Made by a program: the position numbers and the translations under genes
Part shown: in pieces, positions 37,777-44,896 of the stretch
How positions within the stretch are numbered: position 1 is the stretch's first letter
Layout of the letters: each line of letters begins with the position of its first letter
Origin: Vibrio sinensis
GTDB lineage: Bacteria > Pseudomonadota > Gammaproteobacteria > Enterobacterales > Vibrionaceae
Reading direction: 5' to 3'
Length of the DNA: 64,000 nt
NCBI RefSeq assembly: GCF_003605645.1
Contig: NZ_QVMU01000007.1
Location: 25,881-89,880 of the forward strand
The notes under the pieces: generated by a model
The model's database searches: none
The model's input: only the letters and a program-made list of their open reading frames with translations
Told to the model about the DNA's origin: nothing

Positions 37777-38604
37777 ATGAATAAGGCGGTATTGATTACA
37801 GGGTGCTCAACTGGTATTGGTTACACTTGTGCACACGCATTACAAAGTCAAGGTTACCAAGTCATCGCAACCTGCAGAAAAGCAGAAGATGTTGAACGAC
37901 TTAAGCAAGAGGGGTTAACTTGCATTCAATTAGACTTAGCTGATAGCAACAGTATTTCTAATGCAGTAAAAGAAGTATTCGCCATCACTCATGGTCAACT
38001 CTATGCCTTATTTAATAACGGCGCTTACGGTCAACCCGGTGCATTGGAAGACTTACCCACTCAAGCATTGCGTGAACAATTTGAAACTAATTTCTTTGGC
38101 TGGCACCAACTTGTGACCGAAATATTGCCGATAATGAGACGTCAAAACGAGGGGCGGATAATACAAAACAGCTCGGTGTTAGGGTTTGCAGCAATGAAAT
38201 ATCGTGGCGCTTATAATGCGTCAAAGTTTGCATTAGAGGGATGGACAGACACACTGCGATTAGAACTAGCCGGTAGCAATATTCATATTAGCTTAATTGA
38301 GCCAGGCCCTATTGAAACCCAGTTCAGAGCAAATGCGCTTCGTGCTTTTCGACGCTGGATAAACATAGAGCAGAGCGTTCATAGCAAACAATATCAACAA
38401 CAAATAGCTCGGCTAGAAAAAACCACCTCCAACAATGCGTTTACTCTACCACCGGATGCCTGCATTGCACCGTTACTCGATGCATTGACGGCAAAAAAAC
38501 CAAAAATCCGCTATCGTGTTACGACTCCAACCAAAGTATTCGCAATTTTAAAACGAATATTACCCACTAGAACTCTGGATAAAATATTGCAAAAAGCCGC
38601 ATAA
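37777..38604 (+). CDS. Short-chain dehydrogenase/reductase, YbbO-like
   Basis: Classical SDR of 275 aa. Cofactor motif ITGCSTGIGYTCA, then FNNGAYGQPG, catalytic Ser (NSSVLGF), and YNASKFALEG with the Tyr-x3-Lys pair. The C-terminal extension (after about 190) is basic and ends in LPTRTLDKILQKAA. Closest in arrangement to E. coli YbbO, an aldehyde reductase gene next to ybbN/cnoX, which is also downstream here. Substrate not determinable. Confidence 0.88.
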   Translation: MNKAVLITGCSTGIGYTCAHALQSQGYQVIATCRKAEDVERLKQEGLTCIQLDLADSNSISNAVKEVFAITHGQLYALFNNGAYGQPGALEDLPTQALREQFETNFFGWHQLVTEILPIMRRQNEGRIIQNSSVLGFAAMKYRGAYNASKFALEGWTDTLRLELAGSNIHISLIEPGPIETQFRANALRAFRRWINIEQSVHSKQYQQQIARLEKTTSNNAFTLPPDACIAPLLDALTAKKPKIRYRVTTPTKVFAILKRILPTRTLDKILQKAA

Positions 38605-38653
38605 AAGTGTGGCTCTGTCATGCTACCGTCACAATAGAAGACTAGGATACATA

Positions 38654-38767
38654 ATGTCCCCAAACAGCATCCTTAAACAAGCGTTTCATACGGTAATAGA
38701 CATGACATTGAACCAGCTCAACTGGCTATGCGTGGGTGTTACGCTAACATGGTTTATTGTGACGTAA
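38654..38767 (+). CDS. Probable small hydrophobic protein, 37 aa
   Basis: A short frame starts ATG at 38654 with AGGAT about 7 nt upstream and ends TAA at 38765-38767. The product MSPNSILKQAFHTVIDMTLN continues into a hydrophobic end (LNWLCVGVTLTWFIVT) that could form one membrane-associated helix. It is followed after 19 nt by a strong terminator, giving it the shape of a complete small gene. Function unknown, and chance is not excluded. Confidence 0.42.
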   Translation: MSPNSILKQAFHTVIDMTLNQLNWLCVGVTLTWFIVT

Positions 38768-38786
38768 ACGCCTACGCTTGTTATTA

Positions 38787-38826
38787 AAACAAAAAACACT
38801 GCTTTTATAGCAGTGTTTTTTGTTTG
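38787..38826. terminator. Strong terminator downstream of the small ORF
   Basis: A perfect 17-bp stem, core AACACTGCT/AGCAGTGTT, with loop TTTAT, flanked by A and T runs. It separates the SDR/small-ORF unit from cnoX. Confidence 0.88.
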
Positions 38827-38914
38827 TGCGCACCATAGCCACCAGAATGACTTGATATAACGGCTCTCTGCCCATATGTTTGTTGCATAGACAGACATCG
38901 CAAGGATACGTCAA

Positions 38915-39769
38915 ATGCATTCACCTTTTATTATTGAACTGAATGAGCAAAACTTCCGTCAAGTGTTAGAAAGCTCAATGCAGTCACCTGTATTAGTTCA
39001 TTTTTGGGCTCCAATGAGCCAAGAAAGCGCTCAAGTCATCCCAGACCTGCAAGCTTTAACTCAACAATACAATGGCGCTTTTACCCTTGCTTTACTTAAC
39101 TGCGAGCAAGAACAAAACATTGCCTCTCAGTTTGGTGTGCAAAGCATTCCGACCATTGCTCTGTTTATTAATGGGCAAGCTGTCGATGGGCTCGGCGGTC
39201 CTCAAGGTATTCATGAGATTCAACAAATGCTCGTGAAACACTTACCAAGCCAAGATGAATTAAATTTCATGCAAGCGGTTGAGCTTATCCGTCAAGGAGA
39301 GCACGCACAGGCACTTCCCCTACTTAACCAGCTTTCTCAAGAACGCCTGCAAAAAGGTGATGCAAAATTAGCATTGGCGGACTGTTTGATTGAAACCCAA
39401 GATTTTGTTCAAGCCGAGCAAGTGCTCAGCCACATTCCTCTTGAATATCAAGATAATGATTACAAAAGCTTAATTGCCAAATTAGATTTACATAATCAAT
39501 CTGCAAATAGTCCTGAAATTCAATTGCTAGAAGCCAGTTATCAGCAAAACCCTGACGATCACAAAATTGCTAATGAGTTAGCCCTTAGCTACCATCAAGT
39601 TCAGCGTGATGAAGAAGCATTAGAAATGTTGTGGACGATTTTACGTGCAAATATGAATGCGCTCGATGGTGAAATCAAAAAAACATTTATGGATATTCTT
39701 GCAGCTCTAGGGCAAGGAAATAATGTTGCAGGAAAATATCGCCGACAGCTGTACTCTCTCCTTTACTAA
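38915..39769 (+). CDS. cnoX: Thioredoxin-fold/TPR co-chaperone, CnoX (YbbN) type
   Basis: Protein of 284 aa with an N-terminal thioredoxin domain (about 5-110) and a C-terminal TPR-like helical region (about 118-284). QFGVQSIPTIALFINGQAVDG is the conserved cis-Pro segment. The active-site position reads WAPMSQES and has no Cys, whereas thioredoxin has CxxC and E. coli CnoX, as I recall, SxxC. The later Cys in LLNCEQEQ is kept. CnoX passes clients to GroEL and DnaK. Its neighbours match E. coli ybbO-ybbN-qmcA. Confidence 0.9.
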   Translation: MHSPFIIELNEQNFRQVLESSMQSPVLVHFWAPMSQESAQVIPDLQALTQQYNGAFTLALLNCEQEQNIASQFGVQSIPTIALFINGQAVDGLGGPQGIHEIQQMLVKHLPSQDELNFMQAVELIRQGEHAQALPLLNQLSQERLQKGDAKLALADCLIETQDFVQAEQVLSHIPLEYQDNDYKSLIAKLDLHNQSANSPEIQLLEASYQQNPDDHKIANELALSYHQVQRDEEALEMLWTILRANMNALDGEIKKTFMDILAALGQGNNVAGKYRRQLYSLLY

Positions 39770-39778
39770 AAAATTCAA

Positions 39779-39810
39779 GACAAAAGCTGGAATCCCTCAG
39801 CTTTTGTCTT
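39779..39810 (+). terminator. Terminator of cnoX
   Basis: The stem ACAAAAGCTG/CAGCTTTTGT with an 8-nt loop is followed by CTTATTT. Confidence 0.75.
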
Positions 39811-39879
39811 ATTTATATCCTATTGACTGACACCTCAGACATTGAATACCTCGCTAGATAGTAAATAAGAATACTTTCA

Positions 39880-39947
39880 GCGCATAAGTGGACTATGTAA
39901 TTAGAGGGGACTAACCTAGCCCACACCGCTGTAATTTTAAGTATGAC
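39880..39947. repeat. Degenerate ERIC-like fragment
   Basis: The stretch CACCGCTGTAATTTTAAGTATGAC (39923-39946, written in halves CACCGCTGTAAT and TTTAAGTATGAC) resembles the right end of ERIC at 46.97 kb. ATAAGTGGACTATGTAATTAG before it may be the decayed centre. The left end is not recognisable. Confidence 0.35.
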
Positions 39948-40031
39948 AAGCACATAAATCGTCCTGCATCTCATTTATACGTTTGTTTCTATCGCTCAAT
40001 TAAGCAACAATATCGTCTGTTATTTACAGAT

Positions 40032-40976
40032 ATGGATATTATAGAGATGATAGATTACTCACTTATTACCATTGGCGTCTTCATCGTTGTCGTGATCGCA
40101 GTCATTGCTGCCGGTGTTAAAACCGTTCCGCAAGGAAGTCACTGGACAATAGAACGATTCGGCCGTTATACCCACACACTCACGCCAGGCCTTAACATCA
40201 TTATTCCTTTCGTTGATTCTGTTGGGCAGAAAATCAGCATGATGGAACGTGTCCTTGATATCCCTGCTCAAGAAGTTATTTCGAAAGATAATGCCAACGT
40301 CACCATTGATGCAGTTTGTTTTGTTCAGGTTATCGATGCTTCAAAAGCTGCTTATGAAGTCAATGACTTAGAGCATGCTATCCGAAACCTAACCCTCACC
40401 AATATTCGTACTGTCCTAGGTTCTTTAGAGCTCGATCAAATGCTCAGCCAGCGTGACATGATTAACGTTAAGCTCCTTGCCATTGTCGATGAAGCAACCA
40501 ACCCATGGGGTGTAAAAGTTACCCGTATTGAAATTAAAGATGTTCAGCCACCCGCCGATTTGACAGCAGCAATGAATGCGCAAATGAAAGCTGAACGTAA
40601 TAAACGTGCGGATATCTTAGAGGCAGAGGGGGTTCGCCAGGCTGAGATCCTCAAAGCAGAGGGGCATAAACAATCGGAAATCCTCAAAGCCGAAGGACAA
40701 AAGCAAGCCGCTATTTTACAAGCAGAGGCTCGTGAACGTGCGGCTGAGGCCGAAGCAAAAGCGACCCAAATGGTTTCAGAAGCTATCGCAAAAGGTGACA
40801 TGCAAGCGGTCAACTACTTTATTGCACAAGGTTATACCGAAGCCCTTAAATCAATCGGGCAAGCCGAAAATGGCAAGATCATTATGCTACCATTAGAAGC
40901 AACGGGGCTAATGGGTTCCGTCGCTGGTATTGCAGAAATGTTTAGCCATTCTGCCGCAAAAAAAACTAAGGAATGA
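40032..40976 (+). CDS. qmcA: SPFH/band-7 membrane protein QmcA
   Basis: Stomatin-like inner-membrane protein of 314 aa. One N-terminal span (about 9-31) is followed by the SPFH domain ([45 protein letters not shown]). A helical part then carries repeated [15 protein letters not shown]-type heptads (about 195-245). Very close to E. coli QmcA in these parts. Forms large oligomers linked to FtsH quality control. An ATG at 40047 is an alternative start. nfeD follows immediately. Confidence 0.95.
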   Translation: MDIIEMIDYSLITIGVFIVVVIAVIAAGVKTVPQGSHWTIERFGRYTHTLTPGLNIIIPFVDSVGQKISMMERVLDIPAQEVISKDNANVTIDAVCFVQVIDASKAAYEVNDLEHAIRNLTLTNIRTVLGSLELDQMLSQRDMINVKLLAIVDEATNPWGVKVTRIEIKDVQPPADLTAAMNAQMKAERNKRADILEAEGVRQAEILKAEGHKQSEILKAEGQKQAAILQAEARERAAEAEAKATQMVSEAIAKGDMQAVNYFIAQGYTEALKSIGQAENGKIIMLPLEATGLMGSVAGIAEMFSHSAAKKTKE

Positions 40977-40977
40977 T

Positions 40978-41433
40978 GTGAACGAACTATTGAATAGCCT
41001 AACTTACTGGCACTGGCTTGCTTTGGGTCTTGCCTTGCTAGCCGCAGAATTACTGGGAGCAGCAGGTTACTTACTATGGCTTGGTATTTCGGCACTCCTT
41101 GTCGGCGGGGTGCTCACCTTTATCCCAATGAGCTGGCAATTACAGTGGGTCTCTTTTGGGGTATTTTCCCTGGTCACGACATGGTTGTGGTGGCGCAAAC
41201 AGTTCAAAAAAGACAAAACTCTCGACGATACAAGAAACTTAAATCAAAAAGAGAAGCAACTTATCGGTCAAGTCATTACTCTCGATAGTGATATTCCTGC
41301 TGGGAGAGGAAGAATTCGAGTGGGAGACACCACATGGTCTGCTTATTCTGAGCATGAGATTAAAGCTGGCAGTGCGGTGGTGATAACCGAGTTAAACGGC
41401 ATCACTCTCACCATAGAACCCAAAGCAGATTGA
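40978..41433 (+). CDS. NfeD-family membrane protein, QmcA partner
   Basis: Membrane protein of 151 aa, like E. coli YbbJ. The N-terminal half has two or three hydrophobic helices (WHWLALGLALLAAELLGAAGYLLW; WVSFGVFSLVTTWLW), and the C-terminal part (about 85-151) is the OB-fold NfeD domain (LIGQVITLDSDIPAGRGRIRVGDTTW). A GTG start at 40978 is chosen: AAGGA lies before it and it begins one base after the qmcA stop. Upstream in-frame codons lie inside qmcA. Confidence 0.9.
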   Translation: MNELLNSLTYWHWLALGLALLAAELLGAAGYLLWLGISALLVGGVLTFIPMSWQLQWVSFGVFSLVTTWLWWRKQFKKDKTLDDTRNLNQKEKQLIGQVITLDSDIPAGRGRIRVGDTTWSAYSEHEIKAGSAVVITELNGITLTIEPKAD

Positions 41434-41472
41434 ATAAAAAGCCATTAAACTGAAAAAAATCACCATATCAAT

Positions 41473-41506
41473 AAGACACCACTCTCTCTAGTGGTGTCTT
41501 TTTTTG
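41473..41506 (+). terminator. Terminator of qmcA-nfeD
   Basis: The perfect stem AAGACACCACT/AGTGGTGTCTT is followed by TTTTT. Confidence 0.88.
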
Positions 41507-41759
41507 CCCATTATTATCGTCCCCCCTCATAAAGTAACCACATTTCAAAACGATAAGCTAAATACTCTTTGAAAAACAACTCTCATTAAAAAGTGCAAAT
41601 AGCGCTGATTTTTTTCAAAACCCTCACTCTTTAAAGTATTAACACCCATCACGATTCAGTAGGTTATTGTTTTATCACAAATATTAAGTCGAACTTTTTT
41701 TATATAGGAATTTTGTTTTTTCGGATCTTTACCATACTTTGTACATACTAAAAGTATCT
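41507..41759. other. AT-rich intergenic region
   Basis: No gene seen. It presumably contains the promoter of the small secreted peptide gene; long T and A runs are present. Confidence 0.45.
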
Positions 41760-41760
41760 C

Positions 41761-41801
41761 TACCCACACGACTTGAAGATACAGGTCGGACGGGTACCCA
41801 T
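41761..41801. repeat. Short ERIC-related inverted sequence
   Basis: TACCCACACGACTTGAAG followed by ATACAGGTCGGACGGGTACC. Its left part matches the outer end of ERIC (TACCC..ACTTGAA) and GGGTACC closes it, so it may be an internally deleted copy. Confidence 0.35.
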
Positions 41802-41832
41802 TGTGAGTTCACTTAGAGGAAGGATAAACGTT

Positions 41833-42006
41833 ATGAAATCGATAATCGTATTTTTTGTTAGCTTATTTTTTGCCTTTGGCGCATCCGCATACTCGGTAGG
41901 TAGTTCAGCAACGGGTCCACTGGTTAATTGCGAATTTCAAGATGGTAGCGTGAAATATATTCCGATCCTCATTTGCAAACACAGTGAAGGGAAAGTCATC
42001 AGATAA
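41833..42006 (+). CDS. Short secreted peptide of unknown function
   Basis: 57 aa, with a clear signal peptide MKSIIVFFVSLFFAFGASA (1-19) and a mature part of about 38 residues containing two Cys (VNCEF and LICKH) that could pair. A longer frame from 41773 runs through a repeat and is rejected; GGAAGGA lies upstream of the ATG at 41833. It has its own terminator. Not recognised; the lipoprotein gene next to it converges on it. Confidence 0.65.
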   Translation: MKSIIVFFVSLFFAFGASAYSVGSSATGPLVNCEFQDGSVKYIPILICKHSEGKVIR

Positions 42007-42010
42007 AATA

Positions 42011-42058
42011 AATGCCGCATTGATTTCATTACAACTCAATGCGGCATATTTTCTTTTT
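42011..42058. terminator. Terminator of the small peptide gene
   Basis: The stem TGCCGCATTGA/TCAATGCGGCA (42013-42023, 42036-42046) is followed by ATTTTCTTTTT. Confidence 0.8.
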
Positions 42059-42073
42059 AGCGGAGAGCGGAGC

Positions 42074-42964
42074 TTAGTCTAATAGGCGGATAATAATATT
42101 CTTACGCTCTTGCTCATTGGCCTTGTTAAACCAGTAACCAAACATTTGCTCTTCTTGAGATCCTGAAACAGCATTAATGCTTGCTGTTTTTCGATTTTCT
42201 ACGGCCCATTGCGTCATGGACTCTTTCTGAGTGTCATTAAGTTGTTCAAACCAATATTGAGTCATCTCTTGCGGCTTAGACTCTTCCACAACTGTTTCTG
42301 ATACAACTGTGGTATCTGTTGCTGCTACCACTACTGGCACAGCCGCTACACTGGCAGCACCTGCGCCTGCGGTTATTGTCATGGGTGTTGTAGTAGATGT
42401 CGCAACCATTGGTGACGAGGATATTGATGCTTGAGAATACGCATTGCCTCTTTCGACAATCGCTTCAATATAACCGGCTGGAATTACGAAATTAATCTTA
42501 TCATTGTCAGAAACCGCGACATCAAAGGAAAGATCTTCTAGTGTTGCCTGTTCAACATCTTGATTAGATAGTGGGATATTAAAATATTGTGTTTGAGTAC
42601 AAATATCACTGCACGTCTCAGATGGAGCAGCATAGTTAACTAAAGGTATTTTAGTGCTATCACCATCAACGGTCGCAAACTTATATTCGTCATAAGTTTT
42701 AAAGTAGGTCATTTCCATTGAGATAAACGAATCTGGGGCAACAATATCTTTAAGAGGCGCAACGTAGTTCAGCTCTAGTGATGATTTGACTAATTGACCG
42801 CCTCGTTGCGGATTAGCAATGGGTGTCAACGATTTACCGACAACAAGAGTATAGTTTTGTTTTTCTTCAATTGAATCAATTGCATCAGAGAAATCGCTAT
42901 TAGCATCTAACGTCGTACAGCCAACCAATAGTAAAGGAAATGATGCGCATATAATTCTTTTCAT
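42074..42964 (-). CDS. Putative lipoprotein of unknown function with C-terminal repeats
   Basis: 296 aa. The signal MKRIICASFPLLLVGC ends in a lipobox (Cys16), so it should be a lipoprotein. The first ~180 residues form an unrecognised domain with a Cys pair (SETCSDICTQ). A low-complexity A/T/V/S linker follows. The C-terminus contains two similar units, YWFEQLNDTQKESMTQWA and YWFNKANEQERKNIIIRLL. GGTGG precedes the ATG at 42964; the frame to 43006 is rejected. Not recognised as a named family. Confidence 0.75.
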   Translation of the reverse strand: MKRIICASFPLLLVGCTTLDANSDFSDAIDSIEEKQNYTLVVGKSLTPIANPQRGGQLVKSSLELNYVAPLKDIVAPDSFISMEMTYFKTYDEYKFATVDGDSTKIPLVNYAAPSETCSDICTQTQYFNIPLSNQDVEQATLEDLSFDVAVSDNDKINFVIPAGYIEAIVERGNAYSQASISSSPMVATSTTTPMTITAGAGAASVAAVPVVVAATDTTVVSETVVEESKPQEMTQYWFEQLNDTQKESMTQWAVENRKTASINAVSGSQEEQMFGYWFNKANEQERKNIIIRLLD

Positions 42965-43087
42965 GTTAACCACCTTTAAACAATTTAACCCCATAATACT
43001 ACTCACGACTCTTTACTACAGGTGCTATCTATTCTTAATTGAAACATTCATTTGATGACGCCTACAAAATATCGCTTTGCCTTGATG

Positions 43088-43120
43088 CAAAAAACGCTGA
43101 CCAAGATGATCAGCGTTTGC
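43088..43120 (-). terminator. Terminator of the porin gene
   Basis: On the minus strand the stem AAACGCTGA/TCAGCGTTT is followed by TTTGC. Confidence 0.75.
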
Positions 43121-43191
43121 ATTCTATCAAAGCAATATCGTGCTTAGGTCGTGATGATGTTTAAGTAACATTTTCACTTAAATAAGCAGGC

Positions 43192-44352
43192 TTAGAAGCC
43201 GTACTCAAGACCAACACGAACAACGAACGTTTCATTTTGCTCATGCTTACCAGCTGCATTCGATTTAATATCACGTTGTGCGACACGTACGTACGGTACA
43301 AAACCTTCATGCACATACATTAGCTGACCAGAAATAATGCTATCTGCATCATCTTGTTTCTCGCCGCCCACTTTAGAGTCTTCATTCGCTGCGTAGCCTA
43401 GTTTGAAGCCCCATGGGCCATTCCAGTATTGACCGATGATAGAATAAGACCCTTGCTCTGATTTTTCACCCGTTGCTATATCTTTAGACTCACCCGCTTT
43501 GTATGCAGCAGCTAAACCAAAGCCCGCAGGAAGAGAGGCTTCAAAGCCAACTAGGTAACCAAAAGTATCTGCCATTTCAGCAGCTGAGCCTGCTGATTGG
43601 TAGTTATTACCTACAGCAATATTGGTTCCATTTTTATCTTCACATCCAGCTGCCGTAGTACAAATCCCCCACGCAGAATCAACTTTAGCCTTTAGTTGAC
43701 GATCCGTTTCCGTTTCCAATGCACCGTGTAAGGTGATTGAATCCATCACTCTCCAAGTTGCTGATGCACCGTAGAAGTAGTTGTTGTCGACGTCTTTATC
43801 ACCACGGCCCGTTGCTAAAGCGAAACGGAAACCGTTGTAATCCACAGAGTCGTAACGAGCCATGTCGCCGTGGCGGTCACGGTTGTATTTTACATCACCG
43901 CCCCAGTCCCATGCAGCGCCCAAACCTGGGTTCGCGTAAGGCCAGTCAATGATTTCGTACATAGGAGTTAGCATACGACCGAAACGAACTTTACCCCAAT
44001 CACCAGAAAGGCCAAGGAAAGTGTCGCGGTTGCCTAGGGTAGCACCGTCACCGTTCTCGCCTACGTAGCCAGATTCAATCTGCATAAGAACGTTGAGGTT
44101 ATCAAACATGTTTTTACTTGCGCGGAAGCCAATGCGCGATTCATTTTCGTAATCGTAGCCCGTGCTCTTATCGGCTACCGCACCTGTTTTAAGGTTAGTG
44201 ACATCAGAATCGTAGTTAACAATCGAAATAGCCGCAACACCGTAAGCTTCGACTAAGAAATCACTATTAACACCAACTTGCTTAGCCATAGCGCCTGTTG
44301 ACGCGAATGCAACCGCCGCACCCACTAAGGTACGTTTGAAAATTTTGTCCAT
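43192..44352 (-). CDS. Gram-negative general porin
   Basis: Outer-membrane trimeric porin of 386 aa. Signal peptide MDKIFKRTLVGAAVAFASTGAMA (1-23), then beta-rich repeats such as ESRIGFRASKNMFDNLNVLMQIESGYVG, DTFLGLSGDWGKVRFGRMLTP (constriction-loop region) and the C-terminal strand ending in aromatic Phe (FVVRVGLEYGF), the assembly signal. One internal Cys pair (GICTTAAGCEDK). In V. cholerae a putative porin gene, as I recall, also lies beside ligA. The specific porin name is not assignable; ToxR control is possible but not shown. Confidence 0.9.
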   Translation of the reverse strand: MDKIFKRTLVGAAVAFASTGAMAKQVGVNSDFLVEAYGVAAISIVNYDSDVTNLKTGAVADKSTGYDYENESRIGFRASKNMFDNLNVLMQIESGYVGENGDGATLGNRDTFLGLSGDWGKVRFGRMLTPMYEIIDWPYANPGLGAAWDWGGDVKYNRDRHGDMARYDSVDYNGFRFALATGRGDKDVDNNYFYGASATWRVMDSITLHGALETETDRQLKAKVDSAWGICTTAAGCEDKNGTNIAVGNNYQSAGSAAEMADTFGYLVGFEASLPAGFGLAAAYKAGESKDIATGEKSEQGSYSIIGQYWNGPWGFKLGYAANEDSKVGGEKQDDADSIISGQLMYVHEGFVPYVRVAQRDIKSNAAGKHEQNETFVVRVGLEYGF

Positions 44353-44822
44353 GGAAAAACTCCTAAATTTGGATATAGCTGTTTTGTGTTTCCCCCCTAA
44401 AGTTGGCCGCCGAAGGGAGAAAGAATTCCTTTTAAATCGTCATCATCGTGGTAGTCACTGATTAGTGATACTGCATTTGATGCTTCCGATTTAGCTTTGC
44501 TGGATACACCTTGTCTATCCATAATGCTAAGACTAACTTCGCGGAGGAAAACATCAATGAGAACTTAATTTCCGTGTAAAAAAATATGAGCTACGGCATA
44601 CTTTTTCCAACTAAGTGATCGAGATCTAGTTTATACCTGAATTTACATTGAACTTTCACAAAATCAATAACAAACAATAACTTAGAAAATCAGCAAAACT
44701 CTATTGTTGATTTCCATCTCAAAATGTTAATTAATACAACATTCTATATAAAGATCGGAGCTTGATCACTGACAGGAAAGAGAAAATATTGGGTACAGCT
44801 CAGGAAGCTTTATTTTAAGTAT
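44353..44822. other. Long noncoding region upstream of the porin gene
   Basis: AT-rich. A minus-strand 41-codon frame (44397-44522, starting MDRQGVSSKAKSEASNAV) ends 44 bp before the porin start, but it has no good ribosome binding site, so it is not called as a gene. The rest shows runs of A/T suitable for a regulated promoter. Confidence 0.4.
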
Positions 44823-44855
44823 AAAAAAAGCAGCCATCGATGATGACTGCTCTCT
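44822..44855 (-). terminator. Terminator of the DNA ligase gene
   Basis: On the minus strand the stem GCAGTCATC/GATGGCTGC (one G-T pair, loop ATC) is followed by TTTTTTT. Confidence 0.8.
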
Positions 44856-44896
44856 ATCTAAAAAAATATCGGTGGCGTTAACTCAACCAAACCGTT

